DNA from: Acidicapsa ligni
GTDB lineage: Bacteria; Acidobacteriota; Terriglobia; Terriglobales; Acidobacteriaceae
Assembly: GCF_025685655.1 (NCBI RefSeq)
Contig: NZ_JAGSYG010000001.1
Coordinates: forward strand, 806,001-870,000
Direction: 5' to 3'
Length of the DNA stretch: 64,000 nt
The notes under the pieces were generated by a model. The model ran no database searches and was not told the origin of the DNA. It saw nothing but the letters and a program-made list of their open reading frames with translations. A program made the translations under genes and the position numbers. Of this stretch, positions 7,609-15,546 are shown piece after piece. Within the stretch, counting starts at the first letter, position 1; every line of letters starts with the position of its first letter.

Positions 7609-7809
7609 TCACCTCGATCTCCCGGCCCATGTACCGCCGCCCATGCTTGCGCCGCTCCATTCACTGCGGCCTTCTTTTTCCTGCGAACGTTGAAACGAAC
7701 TTGGCGCACGTTCCTTATCCGCCTGTGGCCGCAATTGTTCCTGCGGGGCCTGCTCTTGCTTCGCATCGTTCCCTTGACCGCTTCCCGTGAATTTCGAAAA
7801 GTCCGCCAT
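7609..7809 (-). CDS. Small polar protein downstream of the coupling protein
   Basis: A 66-residue, Gln/Ser/Gly-rich, probably disordered protein with AGAGG before ATG 7809. It lies 11 bp after the VirD4-like gene and 3 bp before the next start. The gene order and ribosome-binding site support it; no family is recognised. Confidence 0.45.
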   Translation of the reverse strand: MADFSKFTGSGQGNDAKQEQAPQEQLRPQADKERAPSSFQRSQEKEGRSEWSGASMGGGTWAGRSR

Positions 7810-7820
7810 AACAACCTCTT

Positions 7821-9362
7821 TTACTCAAACAATTTGCTTAGGATTCCCGTCTCTTTGAAGTAAGGATTCTTGCCATATCGCCCGCGAAACTCACTCAAAT
7901 AGGGCTTCCGTTTGGCCTTGATGACACCACGCACACCCTCACAGAACACGAGCATTTCGTCACTTGCGAGGGCACCGACTTCACTCGGGCGGATGACCGG
8001 GCGCACGACTGATGACGCGCTATCCGATACATGCGGCTCGCCTGTCAGGTGGTCGATTGACACGCTGCGATTGCGGCTCAGGACTTCCGTTTCTCCGGCA
8101 AGTTTTGAGACAACGTCCCGCGTTGCCTGATCCCGAGCGCCGAACCAGATGGTCAGGCCGCAATTCTGGACAATCGTCGGCCACGCCTTGCCGAACTGGT
8201 TCATGATTTGCGAAACGTCCTGGTATATCGCAACGATTTTGAGACCTGCTGCACCCGCCGCAAGAGCGAATGCATCCTGCCAAGCCTTGCTGTAACCGAT
8301 CAAACTCATCTCATCGATCACCACGATGCAATCCGATCTGCGACCCTTTTGTCCCTCTTCAAGAGTTATGTGCAGCACCCACCCCGAGAAGAGTGAAAAG
8401 GCCTTGCTGGTATGCAGCCGATTGACCGGCAGGCATATCGCCAACGTCGTTCCCGCCTCTCGCACGAGGTCGCGAACGCTCACATCAGACCGCATCAGCT
8501 TTCCAGCAATGGCTGGGTCATTCAGGAATTCTGTCTGGGTCGTTGCTGTCGAGATGAAGCTCTGAATTTCCTTACTCTCTTCGGCTCCCTTCGCGGCATA
8601 ACGTGCGAAGATTTGCTGCAACGATGGATCATTAAGAGCCATCACTTCTCGCGCAAATTCGTGGATAGAGTGGCCGTTTGCACCGGTAAGGATGGCCCTC
8701 GCAGTGGGCAGATTTCTTTCTTCAGGCTTGCCGTATTTGACAAGCACCTGGACGATTCCCCCAAACAAGGACTTGCCGGACGGACCCCAATGCGGATCGC
8801 TCTTCTCTTCTGATTCGTCCCAATGTGTGCTGACAAGTTTCCAGCAGTCGGACCAAAAGTTGATGGAATGCGGGTCAATGTCATCCATAGGGTTCAGGCT
8901 CACCTGACGCAGGCCCTTCATATAGTCGAGACAGATTTCGTAGGGGTTCCACACCGCGACTTTGCCGCAGGCCCTTCGAGCCTTTCCCACTATTGAAATA
9001 ATTTCGGCCTTTGGATCTATAAGGCAAAGGCTTACTTTCCTTGACAGAGAAAGGATCATGGTCGCGACGACGGTCAAAAGTTTTCCACTGCGAGCCGCGG
9101 CTACGACAAGGACATGGCCGGACCCCGGATAGCGCAGCACACGTTTGCCGTCTGGCGAGAATCCGAAGCGAATTCCTTTTCCTTTGAACAGACCGCCGCG
9201 TTCAATCTCTGCCTCAGCTGCAAACCCGGCGGATGCCTGCGTCTTTTCAGGGTTAAAAACATATGCGGCCTTGATCCGTTTCTGTCTGCTTTTGTTCGCG
9301 CTATCCCTTGCAATCATCGATCCGGCAACGATCATGACGAAGATGAAGAGTATGGATGTCAT
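7821..9362 (-). CDS. VirD4/TraG-type conjugative coupling protein
   Basis: A 513-residue T4SS coupling ATPase that would bring the relaxosome to a mating channel. It has a single N-terminal hydrophobic segment (residues 3-17), shorter than the usual two-helix anchor. The Walker A is AAARSGKLL (88-96), a variant of the TraG TRSGKG motif, and the Walker B is CIVVIDEMSL (345-354). Typical TraG blocks such as CLIDPKAE and the C-terminal WFGARDQATRDVVSKLAG are present. It is about 100 residues shorter than VirD4 of Ti plasmids. No other secretion-system component is encoded in the element, so it must serve a helper system. It is preceded 10 bp upstream by a TraD-like small gene. Confidence 0.85.
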   Translation of the reverse strand: MTSILFIFVMIVAGSMIARDSANKSRQKRIKAAYVFNPEKTQASAGFAAEAEIERGGLFKGKGIRFGFSPDGKRVLRYPGSGHVLVVAAARSGKLLTVVATMILSLSRKVSLCLIDPKAEIISIVGKARRACGKVAVWNPYEICLDYMKGLRQVSLNPMDDIDPHSINFWSDCWKLVSTHWDESEEKSDPHWGPSGKSLFGGIVQVLVKYGKPEERNLPTARAILTGANGHSIHEFAREVMALNDPSLQQIFARYAAKGAEESKEIQSFISTATTQTEFLNDPAIAGKLMRSDVSVRDLVREAGTTLAICLPVNRLHTSKAFSLFSGWVLHITLEEGQKGRRSDCIVVIDEMSLIGYSKAWQDAFALAAGAAGLKIVAIYQDVSQIMNQFGKAWPTIVQNCGLTIWFGARDQATRDVVSKLAGETEVLSRNRSVSIDHLTGEPHVSDSASSVVRPVIRPSEVGALASDEMLVFCEGVRGVIKAKRKPYLSEFRGRYGKNPYFKETGILSKLFE

Positions 9363-9372
9363 ACGTCCCCTT

Positions 9373-9633
9373 TCAGATACGCCATCCTCTCGACTTGAGA
9401 AATTCCGCGTCGCGAGGGGTTGCGTTGCGTTTCAGGCTTTCCTCCAGCAAAAGCCCAAGCTTTGAGTCCACTTCCAGATCAGCCAAAAGACACTCGCCGA
9501 CGATGCTTGCAAGCCGGGCATGGTCTTTCTCCGCCCGTTTCTGCTGCCGGACTTTCTCTTCGGCGATTGCGGTCCGTAACGTAGCTTCCCTGCGGCGGAG
9601 TTGTTCAAGGCGGGAGACGCTGTCACTCGCCAT
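9373..9633 (-). CDS. TraC/TraD-like small mobilization protein
   Basis: An 86-residue helical protein with a strong AAGGAG before ATG 9633. The N-terminal half is a charged coiled coil (LEQLRRREATLRTAIAEEK). The C-terminal half (IVGECLLADLEVDSKLGLLL ending in SRGW) resembles the small TraD/TraC proteins of alphaproteobacterial plasmids. It sits directly upstream of the coupling-protein gene. The assignment is by general likeness and position. Confidence 0.55.
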   Translation of the reverse strand: MASDSVSRLEQLRRREATLRTAIAEEKVRQQKRAEKDHARLASIVGECLLADLEVDSKLGLLLEESLKRNATPRDAEFLKSRGWRI

Positions 9634-9799
9634 CGGCCTCGCTCCTTCCTAACGCACCGCCTTCGTCTTCCCACCGGCAGATATCCAGCCAGTCCGAAGG
9701 CGCAGTTTGTTCACGGGACAATGCGAATTCGGGCAAAGTGTCCTTTTTCACATCGAGAGCATCGACTGCAATTGCATTAACCATCTCTGCGCTTGTCAT
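9623..9799 (-). CDS. Small acidic protein upstream of the TraD-like gene
   Basis: A 58-residue frame from ATG 9799 (GAGGT upstream) to TGA 9623-9625, overlapping the start of the TraD-like gene by 11 nt. The protein is acidic, with a helical first half and an SDWLDICRWEDEGG segment. The overlap and co-orientation make it the first gene of the minus-strand transfer operon. The function is unknown. Confidence 0.45.
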   Translation of the reverse strand: MTSAEMVNAIAVDALDVKKDTLPEFALSREQTAPSDWLDICRWEDEGGALGRSEADGE

Positions 9800-9925
9800 T
9801 GCTTAGCTGACCTCGCTTTCGTCATAAAAGCCGTCCGCCTGATCGCGAGGGTGCAGGCAGAAGCCACGATCTGGCTCTGCGACAAATTGATTGATTTCAC
9901 GTTGGAATTCGGCTTGTGTTTCGGG

Positions 9926-10312
9926 ATGAAAAAAGCCAAGCCGCATATCGACGAAGAGGGCCGTTACTTGAACGTTCATCAGGCGGCACAGATCGTCGTG
10001 GGCGTTAGCGAGAAGACTCTTTGGAACTGGGCCAACGACGGAGAGACTAAATTCGGCTTCAGGCTGCGTACCAAGCGTGTACCCGTGGTGCATCACCGGT
10101 ATCACGGCCTTGATGAGGCTCCGCCGAAGAATCCCAGGAAAGACAGAATTCTCATCCTTGAAGCGGATGTTCTTGCATTGAGCAAGATACTGGATGCTGT
10201 CGGTAGAACCGAGCCTGGCCCATGGTCCCCAGATGAGATGGCCAGACTTGAAGCAACAGCAATCAAACTGAATCGGGCCAGAACCAAGAAACTGAAAATC
10301 CCTCATTTGTAA
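9926..10312 (+). CDS. HTH protein, possible regulator of the transfer region
   Basis: A 128-residue basic protein from ATG 9926. Residues 12-35 (GRYLNVHQAAQIV then VSEKTLWNWA) form a MerR/AlpA-type helix-turn-helix; the remainder is basic and ends in a charged helix. The frame continues upstream to 9707 but that part is Cys-rich and unconvincing. It is divergent from the minus-strand transfer operon, with about 126 bp between starts, so it may regulate it. Confidence 0.55.
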   Translation: MKKAKPHIDEEGRYLNVHQAAQIVVGVSEKTLWNWANDGETKFGFRLRTKRVPVVHHRYHGLDEAPPKNPRKDRILILEADVLALSKILDAVGRTEPGPWSPDEMARLEATAIKLNRARTKKLKIPHL

Positions 10313-10358
10313 CGACCTCCCACACCTTCTATGGATAACCTCAAAGGGAGCCGTTTAA

Positions 10359-10397
10359 TGTGCTCAAGTTGTGCAACTACTGCGCAAGTTGAGCACA
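10359..10397. promoter_or_regulatory. Palindromic operator upstream of the SorC regulator
   Basis: A 39-bp imperfect palindrome: left arm TGTGCTCAAGTTGTGCA, right arm TGCGCAAGTTGAGCACA. CAAGTTG occurs in both halves. It lies about 45 bp before the regulator start, a typical position for SorC/DeoR autoregulation. Confidence 0.6.
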
Positions 10398-10443
10398 ACG
10401 TTTGCATAGGTAATCCCTAGAATGAAATTCAGGGAGAATGCCT

Positions 10444-11517
10444 ATGCCTCGACCAAGAAGATCAATGTCAAACGCGCTCATGGTTGCTGCGGCGCGTATG
10501 TATCATCTGGAAGACCTGAGCAAAGTAGAGATCGCGAAAAAGCTGAGCACAAACAGGCGGCATGTCGCAGAACTGCTGACTAGCGCCAGGCAGGAAGGCC
10601 TGATCCGGTTCGATATCTTTCAGACCGCCGCGCAGGAGCTTGAAAAGCAACTCGGGGAAAGATACCCCCACATGAAGAAAGTCATTGTGCGACCGGGATC
10701 AAGAATCACATCGCCCGAACAATACCCCGGCCTAGTCAAGCAGCTGGCAATCGGCGCGTCAGAGTTTTTCGAGACGTTGCCGGGTTCTTTTCCGCGCAAG
10801 AACACCCTCAACATTTCGGTCAGTGGTGGAAGGCATGTGCTGGCTTTTGCCAACTGCATCGCAAACCAGGATCGTCACAATATCCGCATCCAGATTCCAG
10901 CGTTGATCGGACGTGGCTCTAACCAAAGTTCGACACATATAAACCCCGTCGTGAATGCCTCAATTCTTTGGGCTCGATGCGGTTATCTACCGGGACATTG
11001 CAACTACGCAACCGTGCCTCCGTATCCACCCGCTGCACCTGGCCCAAAAACTCGCCGAGCAGTGAGGGAACAGCTCGAAGCGCTTGGACGAAACCAAGCG
11101 ATTAGTCAGGTAGTACGCGCAATGGATGATATCGATGTCGTCTTTACCGGCATTGGTTCGGTGCACCCTAAAGTTACGGGAAGCCTACGGAAATTCTTCA
11201 GTTTCAGCCTGCTGGAGTTTGTCGCAACACCGCAACAACTTGAGTCAGAGGGCGCAGCAGGTTCCATAGGCTACTGCTATTACGACAAGTTCGGCCAAGG
11301 CAATGAGGACTGGCGCTTTTGGCTAACAGCGGGTCACTTTTCAGAGCACTACTGGGGAGTTCAGTTTTATAAGCATATGGTCGAATCCGGCAAGTTCGTG
11401 GTGGCTTTCAGTAATCCATTCGACGTGCAGCCAGTCATTACGGCGCTCAGAGAGAAGATGTTCAACGTCCTCATCATCGACGAATACAGCGCGAAAAAAA
11501 TTCTGGAGGAGGCCTGA
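10444..11517 (+). CDS. SorC-family (sugar-binding) transcriptional regulator
   Basis: A 357-residue regulator. The ribosome-binding site AGGGAG (10431-10436) is 7 nt from ATG 10444 and only 1 nt from ATG 10438, so I prefer 10444. Residues 1-55 are a DeoR-type HTH (VEIAKKLSTNRRHVAELLTSA). The rest matches the SorC effector domain, with NISVSGGRHV, DDIDVVFTGIGSVHP and a late VVAFSNPFDV. Family members bind phosphorylated sugars or, in LsrR, the phosphorylated autoinducer-2. A palindrome lies just upstream. No sugar transport or catabolic gene is nearby, so the target may be the mobilization genes on either side. The ligand is unknown. Confidence 0.75.
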   Translation: MPRPRRSMSNALMVAAARMYHLEDLSKVEIAKKLSTNRRHVAELLTSARQEGLIRFDIFQTAAQELEKQLGERYPHMKKVIVRPGSRITSPEQYPGLVKQLAIGASEFFETLPGSFPRKNTLNISVSGGRHVLAFANCIANQDRHNIRIQIPALIGRGSNQSSTHINPVVNASILWARCGYLPGHCNYATVPPYPPAAPGPKTRRAVREQLEALGRNQAISQVVRAMDDIDVVFTGIGSVHPKVTGSLRKFFSFSLLEFVATPQQLESEGAAGSIGYCYYDKFGQGNEDWRFWLTAGHFSEHYWGVQFYKHMVESGKFVVAFSNPFDVQPVITALREKMFNVLIIDEYSAKKILEEA

Positions 11518-11803
11518 GCGGTACCTATGTTCATGCCTGCCTCAATCCCGGTTCGGCTGAGCATACATCGGTATTGTGTCCGAGCGACCCGCATACCCTC
11601 TTTCCTACTGCCCAGCCTCGTTTCCCCGTGTTGCGCATCTGAATTGTTTCGTGCACGGAACACAAAAGGATTTGCCCAGCGGTTGATTCTTCGATTCATT
11701 CGCCGGATGATTCTTGCGATTAACAGCGACAGCGAGTTGTGCGCGGAAGTTCCGCGCCACGCCATTCTGTTTCGGCCTTCAGCCGATCCAGTGGCTCAAC
11801 TCG

Positions 11804-11862
11804 GCAAGGGGCAGGGCGTAGCCCCTCCCCGTTGCATCCCCTCCTGTGTGTCGCAAGCGACA
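11804..11862. other. Candidate origin of transfer (oriT)
   Basis: Two hairpins just upstream of mobC. The first pairs 11804-11816 (GCAAGGGGCAGGG) with 11823-11835, with small mismatches. The second is TGTCGC-AA-GCGACA at 11849-11862. Inverted repeats next to mobC/mobA are where oriT lies on MOBP-type mobilizable plasmids. The exact nick site cannot be read. Confidence 0.4.
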
Positions 11863-11933
11863 GCGGAAACTCTGCCCGTTTCCACACCTTCCGGCTTCTG
11901 CGATGCCGCGTTTCGCTCATGGACGGTATGCCC

Positions 11934-12338
11934 ATGAACGCGAACGCGAGCCCGCACACGCAGCCGCATTCTTCGCGAAGCGGCAGCGAGAAAAGAAAGC
12001 GCGGCGTTCCTGTATCCGTCCGGTTCCTGCCGGAGGAACGCATCGCCGTGGAAGAGAAAGCCCGTTTGACCGGCCTCAGTGTCGCAAGCTTTCTGAGAGC
12101 TTGCGGACTGGGCACTCCCGGCCCACGCGCCAGGCGTAGCGCTCCCGTGGACGCCGAGGCCCTTGGCCACGCGACAGCGGCTTTGAACCGTGTCGGCAAC
12201 AACGTCAATCAGATTGCCCACCGATTGAATATCGCAGGATCTTCGATCACTGCCGACGAATGCTTTGCAGCACTCGCAGAGATACGCGCAGCGGCAGCCA
12301 CCATTCGGGAGATCGTCGGACGCAAGGACCGGACATGA
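11934..12338 (+). CDS. mobC: Relaxosome accessory protein MobC
   Basis: A 134-residue basic protein. The core (VSVRFLPEERIAVEEKA, then LTGLSVASFLRACGL) is a ribbon-helix-helix DNA-binding fold. The C-terminal part LNRVGNNVNQIAHRLN is the MobC signature. It would bind oriT and help the relaxase to melt the nick site. In-frame ATGs at 11919, 11928 and 11934 compete; I use 11934. Its stop overlaps the relaxase start (ATGA at 12335), indicating translational coupling. Confidence 0.85.
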   Translation: MNANASPHTQPHSSRSGSEKRKRGVPVSVRFLPEERIAVEEKARLTGLSVASFLRACGLGTPGPRARRSAPVDAEALGHATAALNRVGNNVNQIAHRLNIAGSSITADECFAALAEIRAAAATIREIVGRKDRT

Positions 12339-14143
12339 TTTCTAAAGGGACCACGCACAATAACGGGGTCCGGCTTGCCGCGTATATGATCACCGGCAAA
12401 GAGGGCGAACGCGCCGAGTTGTGGCAGCTTCGCGGCTTTGCGGCGACGAATATCAAAGACGCCTTTCGGGACGTGCAGATCATGTCCGGGGCATCAAGAT
12501 GCGAGCAGCCTTTCTTTCATGTCCAGGTACGAAACCGCGAAGGCGAAACTCTCACACGCCAGCAATGGGAGCTTACCGCCGACCGGATTGAGCGGATGCT
12601 CGGGCTTTCGGATCAGCCCCGCGCCATCTCGTTTCATACATACGAGCACAACAACGACGAGCACATGCATGTTGCATGGAGCCGCATCGATGAACAGACG
12701 CTATCGGCCAAGGCGTTGCCGTATTTCAAACTCAGGTTGAAGTCGATCAGCCGTGAACTGGAAGCGCATTTCGCGTTGGAGCCGGTAGTGAACCACCGGG
12801 AAGGCAAGATCAAATTCGCACCGACACGCGCTGAAGAGGAGCAGGCCCGGCGTCTCGGCCAGGACTCCAACGAGCTGAGGAACACGATACGCGATTGTTG
12901 GGACCGCGCCGATTGCGGCAGAAGCTTTCAGGCAGCGCTTGAGCATGAAGGCATGACGCTCGCGCAAGGCGAACGCAGGGACTTCGTTGTGATCGACCGG
13001 GCAGGGGGCTTGCACGTTCTAGGCAAACGCATCCTCGATATGACGGCGGCGAAGATACGTGACCGCCTCTCTGATTTGTCCCGCGATGATATGCCGACCG
13101 TCGGCATGGTTCGAGCCATGGTCGAGCCGGAACAGGAAAGAACGAAAGGTCGCCAGCCGGAAAGGCGCGAGCAGGAATGGGACCGCGACCGTGCCGATCG
13201 GGACTGGCAGAACGCCGTCATCAATGCAGCGATCGACAGGGAAAAGCTCGAACGGGAATATGTCGAACCGGAGGACAGAAAAAAACGCGAAGGGGTGGGC
13301 AGTAGGAAAAAAGATGGTTCAGAGCAAACGCCTTCCCAGACCTTCAATGAAGCAGCTCAGGATGTTCAGAAGCGAGAAAATGCACCGGACCATTTGCGCG
13401 GACCGAATGCCGCGATATACGCGGCTTACAAGCGAAGCAGTGATGCCCACAGTTTCGTGAGGTCACTGGAAGAGCGCGGCTTCACTATGGCTATCGCGAC
13501 AAGCGAGGATGTCAGAAACAACAACATCGATCAGTTCTACAAAACTGATTTCGCCGCTTTAATTCCGCATAGGCTTCGCGAAGGTGACTACGTAGCCGTT
13601 GCGGATAACGGACAGGTTTACAACCTGAATCTCTATACGACCGGGGAGAAGACAGATCGTGTACAGAAATTCATGGCAGCGCTTGATCCGAAGGAATTCA
13701 AAGGTGTCTACGCCACACTCGAAATCGTCAAAGAGCGTGGTGCATTGCGAGAGATCGAGCGCCAGGCATTCCGCGATCTAAGCGCCGGAAAGCTCAAGGG
13801 TGAAAGGGACGCGCGCCCGACCGGACGCCTTGGCAAAAAGATGCGCTCAAAAGGCGCTGATCCGTTTGGACCAGTGATAAGCACGAGCAGGGCCGCGACA
13901 CGTACAGTCGGCAAAACGCTTGACGCTTTCAGCGATGCATTTGCTTCCTTGTTTTCGCCGACGCTTACGCCGGAACAGATACGGCAGGGTGAAGTTGCCG
14001 GTGACCGACGTGAGGCCGAAGCAGACCACACGGCTGATTTCGCCAGGTACACGAGCGACATGGCTCAACAGCGCCAGCAACAGGAAATCGAAAGAGAGGC
14101 CGAACGACAACGGGTCAGGGAGAGAGGCGGGCGAGACCGATAG
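12335..14143 (+). CDS. mobA: MobA/VirD2-type relaxase
   Basis: A 602-residue relaxase that would nick oriT and pilot the single strand. The start is ATG 12335, inside the mobC stop. Domain 1 (about 1-170) is the MOBP relaxase fold: a candidate catalytic tyrosine in VRLAAYMITG (motif I) and the metal-binding motif III in HNNDEHMHVAWSRID. Residues 175-300 are a helical linker. The rest is charged, with long coiled coils, and ends in an Arg/Glu/Gln-rich tail likely to interact with the coupling protein. There is no fused helicase or primase; the separate Toprim gene may supply that function. Confidence 0.88.
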   Translation: MISKGTTHNNGVRLAAYMITGKEGERAELWQLRGFAATNIKDAFRDVQIMSGASRCEQPFFHVQVRNREGETLTRQQWELTADRIERMLGLSDQPRAISFHTYEHNNDEHMHVAWSRIDEQTLSAKALPYFKLRLKSISRELEAHFALEPVVNHREGKIKFAPTRAEEEQARRLGQDSNELRNTIRDCWDRADCGRSFQAALEHEGMTLAQGERRDFVVIDRAGGLHVLGKRILDMTAAKIRDRLSDLSRDDMPTVGMVRAMVEPEQERTKGRQPERREQEWDRDRADRDWQNAVINAAIDREKLEREYVEPEDRKKREGVGSRKKDGSEQTPSQTFNEAAQDVQKRENAPDHLRGPNAAIYAAYKRSSDAHSFVRSLEERGFTMAIATSEDVRNNNIDQFYKTDFAALIPHRLREGDYVAVADNGQVYNLNLYTTGEKTDRVQKFMAALDPKEFKGVYATLEIVKERGALREIERQAFRDLSAGKLKGERDARPTGRLGKKMRSKGADPFGPVISTSRAATRTVGKTLDAFSDAFASLFSPTLTPEQIRQGEVAGDRREAEADHTADFARYTSDMAQQRQQQEIEREAERQRVRERGGRDR

Positions 14144-14201
14144 GAGCCGAGGGAATAGGGAACCCCAAGGCGAAAACCAAAGTCCCGCTCATCTGCGAAA
14201 A

Positions 14202-14510
14202 ATGCCCGGCCTCACCGAATGGCTCAAACGGAAATTCCGCAGCGTTGCATTGGAGCTGACGCGGCACACACCGGAACCTGAAACGCCAGCACGCCGACGC
14301 ACCGAGCGGGCACGCTCTGGCTTCATGCCGACAGCTAAGAAGATCATGCGCCGAGTGCCGAAACTTCCAGCCCCCGTCTACGCCGCGACATCGTTCCTTT
14401 CACACACACTGGACTGGATGAACCCGTGGCACGATTTCAATTCATTCCACGACGACATGGACGACGATTTGCAGCCGATTGACCAGGACCATATTTACCC
14501 GCACCTCTGA
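14202..14510 (+). CDS. Unknown small basic protein after the relaxase
   Basis: A 102-residue frame from ATG 14202, 58 nt after mobA. The first 60 residues are basic (Arg/Lys-rich) and the end is acidic (HDDMDDDLQPIDQDH). The frame runs upstream into mobA, but that part is a shadow. No family is recognised. Confidence 0.4.
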   Translation: MPGLTEWLKRKFRSVALELTRHTPEPETPARRRTERARSGFMPTAKKIMRRVPKLPAPVYAATSFLSHTLDWMNPWHDFNSFHDDMDDDLQPIDQDHIYPHL

Positions 14511-14528
14511 CCCTGCTAGACCCGCTCC

Positions 14529-14765
14529 ATGACGGAACCGCAAACGCCCACACACACCGCGTTCACTAAAAGGCGGATAAGCAAGAGACATTTTGTGTGG
14601 CTGGAAATTGGTAACGGACGCCTCGACAGCGATGGCATCTTTCACGGGTTTTTAGACCGGACGCCCATCGGCGGGTTCAGCGGCTACGTCTATTTCGCTC
14701 CCGTTGGGACGACGCCTGCAGAACCAGAGCCAGAGCGTCCTGGACAGGCACTCGTCGAAGAGTGA
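14529..14765 (+). CDS. Unknown small protein
   Basis: A 78-residue frame. The middle (VWLEIGNGRLDSDGIFHGFLDRT) looks like a beta-hairpin-rich small domain; the C-terminus is Pro/Glu-rich and likely flexible. It is co-directional with mobA and 18 nt after the previous frame. The function is unknown. Confidence 0.45.
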   Translation: MTEPQTPTHTAFTKRRISKRHFVWLEIGNGRLDSDGIFHGFLDRTPIGGFSGYVYFAPVGTTPAEPEPERPGQALVEE

Positions 14766-14931
14766 ACGAAGCGCTATTCCAACACTTGAGGGGAAGTCCG
14801 TTGACTTTGCACTGGATTCTGAATACACGGATAAGTAGCAGCGCGTATAGATAAGCTGCGCGGGAAAGCCCCGCCCTTCCTTCAGTACCGTGCCGTCGCG
14901 ACCAAGAAACCCCAACCAGGTCGAGGAACAC

Positions 14932-15510
14932 ATGGGCAGAACATTTTCAAATCTCATCATTTTGCTTTTTGTTTCGTTCGTTGTTTTCGATCCGCGCATC
15001 GCGAAGGCAGACATCGCCTATACGTTTATCAAAATGACATGCGATCCAATCTCGCAATCCGTGTCTCTTAGATCATTCTACGATTGGGATACATCTGGAA
15101 AAGAGAGGACTATCTCTCCTGGTGAAGGGGTTTATCCGCTTGGCGAAAGAACAGGCCAAAAAACTCAAACAAAGGGCACTTGCGCCCTTGGTGAAGATCA
15201 GGTGTTTTCATTCGTTGCCGATCAGGCAGCTCTCCCCAAAAATGATGGCATAAATCTGTTTATCAATGGGCAAAAATTAGAAAGAGGCTTCACACTCAAT
15301 GATGAATGGGTAATGAAAGTTCATCAGGAAGCCGCCAATGCATATTCCATAAAATTCTGTCCGAATGCGATTTCGAGTTTATCGACGTTAAGCGTAAAGA
15401 AATATGAAGAGATTCAGCACGAGGGCAAAGCATTGTGCGATTTTCTGGAGGTAAATAATCGCGGCTTCATCGTCAAAGCAGAAACCATCGATCTCGATCC
15501 CGCACAGTGA
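14932..15510 (+). CDS. Exported protein of unknown function, upstream of the RTX gene
   Basis: A 192-residue protein from ATG 14932 with GAGGA upstream. A clear Sec signal peptide covers residues 1-26 (hydrophobic LIILLFVSFVVF, cleavage after AKA). The mature part has four cysteines (in TCDPI, TCALG, FCPNA and LCDFL), which could form two disulphides in the periplasm. It ends 36 bp before the RTX gene. I recognise no family. It could be an immunity-type periplasmic protein for the lysozyme-like RTX product, but that is a guess from position only. Confidence 0.6.
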   Translation: MGRTFSNLIILLFVSFVVFDPRIAKADIAYTFIKMTCDPISQSVSLRSFYDWDTSGKERTISPGEGVYPLGERTGQKTQTKGTCALGEDQVFSFVADQAALPKNDGINLFINGQKLERGFTLNDEWVMKVHQEAANAYSIKFCPNAISSLSTLSVKKYEEIQHEGKALCDFLEVNNRGFIVKAETIDLDPAQ

Positions 15511-15546
15511 CGGTCTAATCCTCAAAATTTAACGGGCACACGAACA

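Noticed and set aside
9803..10306. A 167-codon minus-strand frame
   Set aside because: It is the antisense of the HTH gene at 9926-10312, whose helix-turn-helix is clear. The minus protein has no recognisable order.
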